A stretch of 64,000 nucleotides of DNA. Origin: an uncultured Muribaculaceae bacterium (GTDB lineage: Bacteria > Bacteroidota > Bacteroidia > Bacteroidales > Muribaculaceae). Positions within the stretch are counted from its first letter, which is position 1, and the number at the start of each line of letters is the position of its first letter. The notes under the pieces were generated by a model. It did not search any database. It was given only the letters and a program-made list of their open reading frames with translations, and was not told the origin of the DNA. Shown piece by piece: positions 9,086 to 17,400 of this stretch. The stretch lies in NCBI GenBank assembly GCA_910586565.1, contig CAJUIT010000001.1:124001-188000 (forward strand). Direction: 5' to 3'. A program made the translations under genes and the position numbers.

Positions 9086-10042
9086 ATGACAAAGCTACCG
9101 ACAATCGCAATTGTGGTGCCCTGCTACAACGAGGAGCAGGCGCTCCCGCTGTCGGTACCTAAAATGCTCGATATTCTGGATAAGCTGTCGGCCGGGCAAC
9201 TCGCCTCGACCGACAGCTATATTCTTCTTTGCAACGATGGCAGCAAGGACCGCACATGGCAGGTGATAGAGCAGCTCCACCTCGCCGACAAGCGGGTCAA
9301 AGGAATCTCCCTTGCACACAACCGGGGGCACCAGCATGTGCTGCTTGCCGGCCTTATGACTGTGAGGAATCGTTGCGATGCAGCTGTTTCAATCGATGCC
9401 GACCTTCAGGACGACCCGCAGGCAATCATCGAAATGGTTCGCAAATTCAATCAAGGAAAAGAAATCGTCTATGGCGTGCGCTCATCCCGTGCCACCGACA
9501 CATGGTTCAAGCGCACAACCGCCCATGCTTTCTATTCTTTCCAGAAAAAAATGGGATTGGAAACAGTCTATGACCACGCCGACTACCGCCTCATGAGCAA
9601 CCGGGCGCTCGACTTGTTGGCTCAGTATGGCGAATCGAATCTCTTCCTCAGGGGCATAGTACCCCAAATTGGACTCGACAACGATGTTGTGACCTACGCC
9701 CGCGATGAACGCGTTGCAGGCGAGTCGAAATATCCATTCGCGAAAATGCTCAGTTTCTCAATCGACGGCATTACATCATTCTCGGCCCGGCCGATGCGAT
9801 GGATTTTCCTTACAGGGCTCATTCTTCTTGTAATTGCTCTCATTGTGGCCGTCTATGTGTTCACATCCTATTTCTACAGCGACCACATCAGCGCCGGATG
9901 GGCATCAGTGATGCTGTCAATCTGGGTTCTCGGCTCGCTCATACTCATTGCAATAGGCATTGTGGGTGAATACATCGGCAAGATTTTCACCGAAGTAAAA
10001 CATCGTCCGCGCTACGCTGTTGCCGATGAACTCTGGGATTAA
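9086..10042 (+). CDS. Family 2 glycosyltransferase (DPM1/GtrB-like), membrane-anchored
   Basis: A 318-residue polyprenyl-phosphate-sugar synthase-type glycosyltransferase. The N-terminal GT-A fold shows VPCYNEEQALP at about 11-21 and the metal/nucleotide-sugar signature DADLQDDP near residue 105. Two C-terminal membrane helices (about 235-265 and 275-300) resemble GtrB or ArnC-type enzymes that load a sugar onto undecaprenyl phosphate. The sugar cannot be named. The start at 9086 begins right before the GT fold; ATG at 9062, overlapping the proS stop, would add eight residues. Confidence 0.9.
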   Translation: MTKLPTIAIVVPCYNEEQALPLSVPKMLDILDKLSAGQLASTDSYILLCNDGSKDRTWQVIEQLHLADKRVKGISLAHNRGHQHVLLAGLMTVRNRCDAAVSIDADLQDDPQAIIEMVRKFNQGKEIVYGVRSSRATDTWFKRTTAHAFYSFQKKMGLETVYDHADYRLMSNRALDLLAQYGESNLFLRGIVPQIGLDNDVVTYARDERVAGESKYPFAKMLSFSIDGITSFSARPMRWIFLTGLILLVIALIVAVYVFTSYFYSDHISAGWASVMLSIWVLGSLILIAIGIVGEYIGKIFTEVKHRPRYAVADELWD

Positions 10043-12836
10043 TCTCAACAAAGAAATTATTCTTATCGACGGTGAAATCAGAACCGCCGCAATTGAGTCA
10101 TGCTACTACAACCATAAAAATAAGAAATATAGCGTAACATTCAGAGGCAGCTCCAAATCCTACACCTACAATGCATGGAAAGTGAACGTAATCACTGATC
10201 CTATTGAAATTCCAACGCTTCATGTTGAAGTTTATAAAGGAGATTGTAAACTGAAGAACGTTAAATCCATTTACCGTTTCGACAGCAGAGCAGGCACGTT
10301 CTACACAATCAGATTTGAAAACGATTCGGTGCACACTTATCGTGAATCCGAAGTGAAAATAGAGCAATCATGCCTCGCTGATGAATGTGCAGCAACGGTT
10401 TTCAACTACCTGCGCGAGGCGGCACGGTGCAACTCACTGTGCAATGACGACGGGAAACCGATTCTTGCAGGCCAATATAGCCGGATTGATTTTGTTCCTA
10501 AAGGAGTGGCCCTCGAAAGCTACATCAATCCCTCATCATTCAATAGCGCCATGAAGTCACCGGGGATGCTCATTTATCCCTTTGGATGCAACAGCAGCCA
10601 GCTACTTGCTGTTGAAAAGGCGTTCTCTTCACAGATAAGCATAATTCAAGGTCCTCCGGGAACGGGAAAGACACAAACCATCCTCAACATCATCGCAAAT
10701 ATATTGTTGAGGAATCAAACTGTTCTTGTTGTCTCCAACAATAATGCCGCTACTGAGAATGTCTACGAAAAGCTAGTAAAGTACAATCTGTCATTCATTG
10801 CTGCGCAACTTGGCTCATCAGGCAACAAACAGCGTTTTCTTGAAACTCACGCAGGTGTGGCTTCAAACCGCTATCCCGAGGATTTACAACAGTGGCAATG
10901 CGAAAAATCCATCTCCCACGATTTTGCCCGTTCTCTAACGCAGTGCCTTAGCGATATCAAGCAAGTGTGTGCCGACCGTGAACATCTCGCTCAATGCCGT
11001 AGTGACCTGGCAGCTATCGAACTTGAATGGAAGCACTTCAGCAAGGAGGAGGTAACTCAACCTTCCAACGCTATCGAATTTCCTGCGGGTATAACGTCAT
11101 TGCAAGTGCTGCGCATGCTTGTTATGACAACCGGTGAAAGCATTCCTCCATCAAGCTACGCATCTCAACGCACCTCCAAGTCACTGCTCATGCGTCTGTT
11201 CGATTGGCTGCGTCGGTTAAAATATAGGTATATTTACAAAATTCCTGTGCATCTGATTGATGCTGACAATCCTGCTGACATACGTTATCTTCAAGAAACA
11301 TTTTATCGCATTAAGAGAGAGGAACTCATTAATGAGATTTCTGTACTCGAAATGCGTCTTGCAACATCTGATGCCGATTCACTGTTTAAACAGCTTGAGG
11401 AAACCTCGATGCAAGCTCTTCGCAATGCACTGTATAATCGATATGGCCAATCAAGTGGTGACTATGAGGTCACAGCCTCCTCATTCACAGCGTTGGGAGC
11501 CAAAGATTTCTTAAAGGAGTTCCCCGTTGTGCTGAGCACAACTTTTTCGGCACGCTCATCGGTTAATAAGGCGACCTACGATTACGTTATCATGGATGAA
11601 GCCTCACAGGTTTCGGTAGAAACGGGCGCACTCGCACTTTCATGTGCACGCAATGCCGTTATCGTTGGGGATTTATGCCAATTGCCAAATGTAATCCCCG
11701 ACCCGGATAAGAAAAAATTAGCGGAAGTTTTTTATAATGCCGGTGTAGCTGAGGGATATGATAGTTCGGCCAACAGCTTTCTCGCATCTATAACAAAAGT
11801 GCTTCCCGATGCACCTCAAACTCTATTGCGCGAGCATTATCGTTGCGCACCCGATATCATTAATTTCTGCAACCGTAAGTTTTATCACGGAGAACTGATT
11901 GTTATGACCGCTCCCGATGAGAATCACTCACCTGCGATGCGAGCGATCCGCACTGTTCCCGGGAATCATGCCCGTGGAAAAGTAAATCAACGTGAAATTG
12001 ATGTTATTCGGTCGGAGGCACTTCCTCTTATAAAATTTACAACAGAGGAAATTGGCATCATCGCTCCGTATAACGATCAAGTTGACGCTATATCTGCCGC
12101 TGTCGGGAGCGAAATTGATGTTGCTACAGTTCACAAATTTCAGGGAAGAGAGAAAGACGCTATCGTGATGAGTGTGGTGGATAATGAGGTTTCAGATTTT
12201 GCCGATAATCCCAATCTGCTCAATGTCGCGGTATCGCGTGCTAAAAAACAATTTTGTGTTGTAGTCAACGGCAACGAAAATAAATCGGGAAATATAACCG
12301 ACCTGATTGACTATATCACCTATAATGCGGGAGAGATGATTCAGAGTGGTGTACGCTCGGTTTTTGATTTCCTGTACGGAGCCTACGACGAAGCTCGCCG
12401 GCAGTTGCTGCGTAAAGCAAAACGAGTGTCGGAATTCGACTCTGAGAATCTTGCTTACGCTCTTATTGAGAAAATTTTGAGGTCGTCACCTCACTTTTCT
12501 CATCTTGCTGTTTTGAGTCACTACCCGCTGCGACTGCTTGCCAACGGGTCTAAGCTCAACAATGAACAATTACGCTTTGCATTCAACACTAACTCTCACG
12601 TTGACTTCCTCATCTACAATGCTGTTAGCAAACTCCCGATACTTGTTATAGAGGTGGATGGCTGGGCCTATCATAATCCCGCAACGCAACAACACCAACG
12701 AGATATGGTGAAGGATGAGATTTTATCGTTAAGCGGCATCCCTATCGAACGACTCTCCACAACCGGAAGCAATGAGGAAGAAAGGCTGATTGCAAGGCTT
12801 CTGAAATTGCTTGACAAGCCCGTTCCCGGCAATTGA
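10026..12836 (+). CDS. SF1 helicase (DNA2/NAM7-like) fused to a C-terminal PD-(D/E)xK-type nuclease-like domain
   Basis: A 936-residue protein. Helicase motifs in order: Walker A GPPGTGKTQTI near residue 210, Walker B DEASQVSVETG near 525, motif III VGDLCQLP near 548, motif IV LREHYRC near 602, motif V VHKFQGREKDA near 702 and motif VI NVAVSRAKKQF near 735. About 300 residues separate motifs I and II, longer than a minimal core. The C-terminus (about 855-936) has VDFLIYN and LVIEVDGWAYH, the acidic/EVDG pattern of DUF2726/Vsr-like nucleases. The start overlaps the preceding gene by 17 bp. The architecture recalls Hhe-like helicase-nuclease defence proteins (inference); repair or plasmid control are alternatives. 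Confidence 0.85.
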   Translation: MNSGINLNKEIILIDGEIRTAAIESCYYNHKNKKYSVTFRGSSKSYTYNAWKVNVITDPIEIPTLHVEVYKGDCKLKNVKSIYRFDSRAGTFYTIRFENDSVHTYRESEVKIEQSCLADECAATVFNYLREAARCNSLCNDDGKPILAGQYSRIDFVPKGVALESYINPSSFNSAMKSPGMLIYPFGCNSSQLLAVEKAFSSQISIIQGPPGTGKTQTILNIIANILLRNQTVLVVSNNNAATENVYEKLVKYNLSFIAAQLGSSGNKQRFLETHAGVASNRYPEDLQQWQCEKSISHDFARSLTQCLSDIKQVCADREHLAQCRSDLAAIELEWKHFSKEEVTQPSNAIEFPAGITSLQVLRMLVMTTGESIPPSSYASQRTSKSLLMRLFDWLRRLKYRYIYKIPVHLIDADNPADIRYLQETFYRIKREELINEISVLEMRLATSDADSLFKQLEETSMQALRNALYNRYGQSSGDYEVTASSFTALGAKDFLKEFPVVLSTTFSARSSVNKATYDYVIMDEASQVSVETGALALSCARNAVIVGDLCQLPNVIPDPDKKKLAEVFYNAGVAEGYDSSANSFLASITKVLPDAPQTLLREHYRCAPDIINFCNRKFYHGELIVMTAPDENHSPAMRAIRTVPGNHARGKVNQREIDVIRSEALPLIKFTTEEIGIIAPYNDQVDAISAAVGSEIDVATVHKFQGREKDAIVMSVVDNEVSDFADNPNLLNVAVSRAKKQFCVVVNGNENKSGNITDLIDYITYNAGEMIQSGVRSVFDFLYGAYDEARRQLLRKAKRVSEFDSENLAYALIEKILRSSPHFSHLAVLSHYPLRLLANGSKLNNEQLRFAFNTNSHVDFLIYNAVSKLPILVIEVDGWAYHNPATQQHQRDMVKDEILSLSGIPIERLSTTGSNEEERLIARLLKLLDKPVPGN

Positions 12837-12919
12837 ATTTTGGCATAGATTAATGGCAAACGGATCTCCGGTCGTTCATAGAGGTAGAAAAGAAATTTTT
12901 AAGCCCTAAACCATTATTT

Positions 12920-15058
12920 ATGAGAAAAATATTTTTTGCTATTCCGGCTGCGCTGTGCTGTATCGGCAATATCTACGCAGCTAATGTCGGCATTGCCAAG
13001 CAGGCTCTTGTGGGAGAGGGGATTGTTGAATTCGTTCCCGAACAATTTGACAGCACCGTTACCCCAGCTCTTATCCTTTCACACACTCCGGTTAAAATCG
13101 GAGAGAAACCTGCCGGATGGAAATTATCTCCCGTCTATGAAACTACCGACCGCGGCGGCATTCTGGCAACCGTAGCTGTCCCCGAAGGAACAAGTCTTTA
13201 CGGTGGGGGAGAGGTAACCGGTCCACTACTTCGCAATGGTCAGAAAATAAAAATGTGGAACACCGACACCGGCATGTATCTTGTAGATGGCGGCAAGCGC
13301 CTCTATCAGACACACCCTTGGGTGATGGGCGTTCGGCCCGACGGAACCGCTTTCGGTGTGCTGTTCGACACATTCCATAAGGCCGACCTCGCAACATCCG
13401 ACGATAAAATCGAGTTTGAGGCCAAAGGCACCCCGTTCAAAACCTACGTAATCGACCGCAACTCACCTCAGGAGGTACTCAAAGGTCTTGCCGAGCTCAC
13501 CGGCACAATGGAACTTCCTCCCCGTTGGGCAATTGGCTACCACCAGTGCCGATTCTCCTATGTGCCCGAATCGCGTGCCAAGGAAGTTGCCGAGACATTC
13601 CGCAAAAAGCAGATTCCTTGCGACGTAATTTGGTTTGACATCAACTATATGGACGGCTTCAGAGTGTTCACAATCAACGACACCGATTTCCCCGATCCCA
13701 AGCGCATGAACGATTTCCTCCACGACAACGGATTCAAGTCGGTCTACATGATTGACCCGGGTGTGAAAGTCGACAATGACTATTTCGTTTATGCAACCGG
13801 TAAAGAGAACGACGTGTTCGTGAAAGATGCCTACGGAAAAGAATTCCATGGCAAGGTGTGGCCCGGCGATTGCGCCTTCCCCGATTACACACGCCCCGAA
13901 ACCCGCAAATGGTGGAGCGGTCTCTACAAGGATTTCCTCAGCTGCGGCATCGACGGCATCTGGAACGACATGAATGAGCCTTCGGTGTTCGACGGCCCCA
14001 ACGGAACAATCCCCGAAAACTGCTTTCACCTCGGCGGTGGCAATCTTCCTGCCGGACGTCACTCAATGTGGCACAACGCCTATGGCCGACTGATGGTTGA
14101 GGCTTCGCGCGATGGCATCCTCGCCGCCAACCCCGACAAACGTCCCTTCATCCTTTCACGTTCCAACCTGCTCGGCGGCCAGCGCTACGCTGCCATGTGG
14201 ACCGGTGACAACGCCGCTTCCTACGACCACATGAAGCTTTCTGTGCCCATGTCGCTTACCATCGGTCTCTCGGGTCAGCCCTTCAACGGTCCCGACATAG
14301 GTGGTTTTGCCGGCGACACCGACGGCGACCTCTGGGGTCAGTGGCTCGGATTCGGAGCTTTCTTCCCCTTCTCTCGCGGTCACGCCTCTTGCGACACCAA
14401 CGACAAAGAACCCTGGGCATTCGGCAAAGATGTTGAGAAAGAATCTCGCATGGCTCTCGAGCGCCGCTATCGTCTTGCTCCCTACCTCTACACTGCCTTC
14501 TACAATGCACACAAGGATGGCCAGCCCGTTATGGCTCCCGTGTTCTTCGCCGACCCCGCCGACCCCGCAATCCGTGCAGAAGAGCAGGCATTCATGCTCG
14601 GAACCGATCTTCTCGTGATTCCTGCATTTGCCGAAAATCCCGCTCTCCCCAAAGGTATTTGGGAAAAGCTCTCACTCGTGAAGGGTGACACCAAAGGCAA
14701 ATATCAGGCAGAGCTCCGCGTTCGCGGCGGCAGCATTCTCCCTGTCGGCAAAATCGTGCAAAACCTCACTGAAAACTCGTTTGATCCCCTCACTTTGGTT
14801 GTATGCCTCGATGAAAACGGCAAAGCTCAAGGCAACCTCTATTGGGACGAAGGTGAAGGCTGGGGCTTCCGCAACGGCGAATACACTCAAATCGCTTTCG
14901 AAGCACAACAGAAAGGCAACACCGTTGAGGTCAGCATCAAAGACCGCACCGGTTCCTATCCTCTCGAACTTGGCAAAGTGAATGTTGAAGTTCTCCGCAA
15001 CGGTAAAACCTACCGCGCATCCGGCACTCTCGACACCCCCGTCACCGTAAAAATCTAA
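12920..15058 (+). CDS. Glycoside hydrolase family 31 (alpha-glucosidase/xylosidase type), secreted
   Basis: A retaining exo-acting enzyme hydrolysing alpha-linked glucosides or xylosides. It has 712 residues with a signal peptide (MRKIFFAIPAALCCIG, cleavage near IYAAN), so it acts in the periplasm or at the surface. The GH31 nucleophile lies in WNDMNEP (Asp350) and the acid/base in WTGDN (Asp430); LPPRWAIGYHQCRFSY is also typical. The C-terminus carries the family's beta-sandwich domains. No SusC/SusD pair adjoins it, so it is not part of a visible polysaccharide-utilisation locus. The precise linkage specificity cannot be read from sequence. Confidence 0.94.
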   Translation: MRKIFFAIPAALCCIGNIYAANVGIAKQALVGEGIVEFVPEQFDSTVTPALILSHTPVKIGEKPAGWKLSPVYETTDRGGILATVAVPEGTSLYGGGEVTGPLLRNGQKIKMWNTDTGMYLVDGGKRLYQTHPWVMGVRPDGTAFGVLFDTFHKADLATSDDKIEFEAKGTPFKTYVIDRNSPQEVLKGLAELTGTMELPPRWAIGYHQCRFSYVPESRAKEVAETFRKKQIPCDVIWFDINYMDGFRVFTINDTDFPDPKRMNDFLHDNGFKSVYMIDPGVKVDNDYFVYATGKENDVFVKDAYGKEFHGKVWPGDCAFPDYTRPETRKWWSGLYKDFLSCGIDGIWNDMNEPSVFDGPNGTIPENCFHLGGGNLPAGRHSMWHNAYGRLMVEASRDGILAANPDKRPFILSRSNLLGGQRYAAMWTGDNAASYDHMKLSVPMSLTIGLSGQPFNGPDIGGFAGDTDGDLWGQWLGFGAFFPFSRGHASCDTNDKEPWAFGKDVEKESRMALERRYRLAPYLYTAFYNAHKDGQPVMAPVFFADPADPAIRAEEQAFMLGTDLLVIPAFAENPALPKGIWEKLSLVKGDTKGKYQAELRVRGGSILPVGKIVQNLTENSFDPLTLVVCLDENGKAQGNLYWDEGEGWGFRNGEYTQIAFEAQQKGNTVEVSIKDRTGSYPLELGKVNVEVLRNGKTYRASGTLDTPVTVKI

Positions 15059-15110
15059 CCCCCATCCGTTATTCTGCTTCCAACAGGAAATTAACACAAT
15101 TAAGTCCAAT

Positions 15111-15152
15111 AAAATCACCTCTGCCGGAGTTATTCCGCGGAGGTGATTTTTA
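15111..15152 (+). terminator. Intrinsic terminator after the GH31 gene
   Basis: AAAATCACCTC pairs with GAGGTGATTTT around an 18-base GC-rich loop and is followed by T-rich sequence, about 55 bp after the GH31 stop. Confidence 0.75.
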
Positions 15153-15221
15153 ATTTCAAGCATTTGAATCCATTATCGAAATTACTCATCATTTCAATCC
15201 ATCATACTATAGATTACGGTT

Positions 15222-15257
15222 TAAGTGGCTGTTAACAATCATTTTAACATCCACTTA
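15222..15257. repeat. Hairpin in the gap between the GH31 terminator and the inverted-repeat element
   Basis: TAAGTGGCTGTTAA and TTAACATCCACTTA pair over 13 of 14 positions around an 8-base loop. A second hairpin with a T-run (AGAGG/CCTCT, about 15286-15312) follows. The rest of 15153-15359 is AT-rich with no convincing open frame. This could be a short RNA or terminator debris. Confidence 0.5.
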
Positions 15258-15359
15258 TTTAAATATTATCAAGTATTTACAAAACGAGAGGTAGTCAATT
15301 AACGGCCTCTTTTCTTATCCAATCGTCTAAAAATACTAATGTCCCTCTCGACGACAGCA

Positions 15360-15566
15360 GGCTGTAGCGAGTGGTCGGAGACCAGGGGGTTGTTGGGAAA
15401 CCCTACCATAAAGCCGCCTTGTGCGGCGTTTGGTGGGGAGTAGGAATTGTGCACTCAACGCAACCTTGGAGAGGTGCGTTGCATGAGTTATTGTCTGATT
15501 GGGTGCCGGCCGCGGGCGGTTACAAGCCGCCATATATGGGCGGCTCTACGTGCGGCTTCGCCGAAC
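15360..15566 (+). repeat. Left arm of long imperfect inverted repeat
   Basis: Holds three local stem-loops: GCCGC/GCGGC (15412-15426), CAACGCA/TGCGTTG (15458-15482) and AGCCGCC/GGCGGCT (15525-15545). The 130-codon open frame reading through it is not considered coding: its first 41 codons recur in the right arm but the frame diverges after an indel. Confidence 0.8.
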
Positions 15567-15608
15567 GCTTTCACGCAAAGCCTCTGAAAACGATTCCCTC
15601 GCGCGGTC

Positions 15609-15716
15609 AGGCGTGCGCAGCCCGCCGATTTTTCATAACCCCCGCTGCCGTAGCGGAGCGTAGGCGTCGGGGGCATTCCTCCGCCCGTAAAGAAAGGCGT
15701 GCGCAGCCCGCCGATT
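15609..15716 (+). repeat. 22-bp direct repeat pair inside the element
   Basis: AGGCGTGCGCAGCCCGCCG followed by ATT occurs at 15609-15630 and again at 15695-15716, 86 bp apart. Between them is a GC-rich palindromic stretch (CCGCTGCCGTAGCGG, with CCCCC and GGGGG flanks). Confidence 0.75.
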
Positions 15717-15780
15717 GTATAATAGCTGCCTCTATTCATTTTTTTGGTGCTGTGGAAAGTTGAAAACTTTCTTTCCTTTT

Positions 15781-15815
15781 AAGCCCCCTCATCACGAGGC
15801 GGGCTTTTATCTTTG
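15781..15815 (+). promoter_or_regulatory. Terminator hairpin abutting the TATCTTTG promoter of the element gene
   Basis: AAGCCCCCTC pairs with GAGGCGGGCTT (one bulge) and runs into TTTTAT. The TATCTTTG -7 element (15808-15815) overlaps the end of that T-run. The -7 element sits seven bases before the ATG at 15823, so the mRNA would be leaderless or nearly so. No matching -33 box is seen. Confidence 0.55.
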
Positions 15816-15822
15816 CGCCTCG

Positions 15823-16587
15823 ATGCGCAAGCTCATCACCACATCCCGTCCCATCACGTTGCGTCCCCCGATGCCCGTCTCCCGCGGCTTCGCACGCTTC
15901 CTCGGCCGCCCACTCTCTCGAGCCGAGCGCATCGTCATATCCCGACTTGAGCGCGCATCCACCTCCATCCCCGTCCTCATCATCGACCCTCCCGGCCACG
16001 ACTCCACTCCCATCCTGCGCAGCTATCTCAACTATCGCCTCTCACTCTCCATCCCACACACCCTCGCCATCATCTGCGAGGGTGCAACCCGTAGCACCGT
16101 CACCCGCTTCTCCCACCACAAGCAGCTGTGGAACATCTCCCCCCGCAGCCCCTCCAATCTGCGCGGTTGCAACCCCGAGTTCGCCCTGTTGCTCAACATG
16201 CAGAACTTCCGCCGTTACAGCCCCTTCCGTAGAAACCACCTCAACTTTCTGGATATCTGCCGGGCCATCTTCCCCTATGTTGGCAGCGGTCTCATCATCC
16301 TCCACTATAAAGACACCAAACGAGGCCGCAAATTCCCCCTGCAACTGCAGCGCATCACTCCCGAACCCTCCCCGCGCATAATCCTCCGCAACGCCACAAC
16401 CTACCTCATTATCCCCTTAAATACCTACACCTCCCCACAACCACCCCCGCCACTCTCAGAATCCACCCGTGAGGGCCCACCCCACGCACCCGTCCGAACT
16501 TTGCGGTGTGCCGGACTCCGCCCAACCACAGGCCCACGGTTCCTACGAGCCCTCCCCCTGTGCAACCGCCCGGCAAGAGCCCTTTGA
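15823..16587 (+). CDS. Orphan C-rich gene of the inverted-repeat element, unknown function
   Basis: A 254-residue protein starting MRKLITTSRPITLRPPM. The sense strand is strikingly C-rich and G-poor, and third codon positions are dominated by C up to about residue 205, which supports real coding. The core (SIPVLIIDPPGHDSTP, then LAIICEGATRSTVTRF, then FALLLNMQNFRRY, then GLIILHYKDTKRG, then LRNATTYLIIPLN) looks like an alpha/beta fold. After about residue 205 it turns into a Pro/Arg-rich tail that may be read-through into the element. No transposase, recombinase or nuclease motif is recognised. The only gene between the two repeat arms. Confidence 0.55.
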   Translation: MRKLITTSRPITLRPPMPVSRGFARFLGRPLSRAERIVISRLERASTSIPVLIIDPPGHDSTPILRSYLNYRLSLSIPHTLAIICEGATRSTVTRFSHHKQLWNISPRSPSNLRGCNPEFALLLNMQNFRRYSPFRRNHLNFLDICRAIFPYVGSGLIILHYKDTKRGRKFPLQLQRITPEPSPRIILRNATTYLIIPLNTYTSPQPPPPLSESTREGPPHAPVRTLRCAGLRPTTGPRFLRALPLCNRPARAL

Positions 16588-16610
16588 CATTCTTTCCATA
16601 GTACAATGCT

Positions 16611-16817
16611 GCCTTCGGCGTAGCCGCACGTAGAGCCGCCATACATGGCGGCTTGTAACTTCCTGTCGCCGGCGCTCAACTGGCAATAATTCTTGCAACG
16701 CACCTCTCCAAGGTTGCGTTGAGTGCACAGTTCCCACTCCCCACCAAACGCCGCACAAGGCGGCTTTATGGTAGGGTTTCCCTACAACCCCGTGGTCTCC
16801 GACCACTTGCTGCAGCC
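16611..16817 (-). repeat. Right arm of long imperfect inverted repeat
   Basis: Reverse complement of the left arm with scattered substitutions and small indels; the same three stem-loops are preserved. The rest of the 16588-16888 gap holds only short flanking sequence before nrdG. Confidence 0.8.
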
Positions 16818-16888
16818 ACGCTTAAGGCGATATTGGCTTAGATTGCAGTCGTGATCTTCAAGAGGTGCGATTGGCTGCGCTTCGAGTG

Positions 16889-17392
16889 TTAGTCGTTCCA
16901 GAGGCAAATGCTACCTTGCTTGAGAGAGGAGACGACATCGATGAGGCGCTGGTTTGAGGAGCCGCGGAAGCGCAGATTGGTGTCGCGCAAACTTTGGATA
17001 AAGGGGCCATCGACAACCACATCGAGAAGAGGGAGGAGTGGGAGGCTCCCCGGCATCTGCAACAGCTCATCGAAGCGAAAACCGGTGTAGCACCAAATGG
17101 TGTAGCCGGCTTCTTTCAGCTTTTCGGCAAGATGGCAAAGTTGCTCGGCTTGATAAATGGGGTCGCCACCTGAGAAGGTTACGTTAAAGCCGTTTTCCTC
17201 AACTACCGCTACAATCTCATCTACCGTCATCTCTTTCCCGGCATTGAAATCCCACGACTGAGGATTGTGACAACCCTCGCAACGGTGGGCGCATCCGGCG
17301 AAATATATCGATGTACGAAGTCCGGGCCCATCAACCGATGTGCCCGGAACTATATCTATAACCCGAAGGGTTGTTGATTTTGTCTCTGCCAT
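16889..17392 (-). CDS. nrdG: Anaerobic ribonucleoside-triphosphate reductase activating protein
   Basis: Radical-SAM enzyme that installs the glycyl radical on NrdD under anaerobic conditions. The 167-residue protein has the 4Fe-4S cluster motif CAHRCEGC (Cys34, Cys38, Cys41), the GPGLRTSIYF lead-in and the SAM-binding TFSGGDP. ATG at 17392 gives the normal NrdG length; the longer frame upstream overlaps nrdD and is rejected. It lies 8 bp downstream of nrdD and is certainly co-transcribed. Its 3' end is close to the inverted-repeat element. Confidence 0.96.
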   Translation of the reverse strand: MAETKSTTLRVIDIVPGTSVDGPGLRTSIYFAGCAHRCEGCHNPQSWDFNAGKEMTVDEIVAVVEENGFNVTFSGGDPIYQAEQLCHLAEKLKEAGYTIWCYTGFRFDELLQMPGSLPLLPLLDVVVDGPFIQSLRDTNLRFRGSSNQRLIDVVSSLKQGSICLWND

Positions 17393-17400
17393 TAATTCAA

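Larger units (their letters stand above)
15360..16817. mobile_element. Composite element of about 1.46 kb: imperfect long inverted repeats around one orphan gene
   Basis: The left arm (15360-15566) and the reverse complement of the right arm (16611-16817) align over about 200 bp. The outer 115 bp are almost identical, from GGCTG(T/C)AGC(G/A)AGTGGTCGG to GGAGAGGTGCGTTGCA. A 40-bp inner block (GTTACAAGCCGCCAT to CTACGTGCGGCT) follows after a divergent stretch. Each arm holds three short stem-loops. The interior carries one gene with its own promoter and terminator. No target-site duplication, transposase motif or HUH motif is visible, so mobility is inferred from architecture. Alternatives are two inverted insertions of a dispersed repeat, or paired structured RNAs. 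Confidence 0.6.

Noticed and set aside
15371..15763. Open frame in the left repeat arm, and its 87-codon counterpart in the right arm (16543-16806)
   Set aside because: Only the first 41 codons are shared and the frames diverge after an indel; conservation follows the DNA stem-loops, not the protein.
16042..16344. 100-codon minus-strand open frame inside the element gene
   Set aside because: Acidic, Gly/Ala/Val-rich shadow of the C-rich plus-strand frame, which has the better third-position pattern.
15823..16587. Resemblance of the element gene to a phage terminase or P-loop ATPase (PPGHDST)
   Set aside because: The loop lacks the Walker A GKS/T and no second acidic motif is present; similarity is too weak to report.
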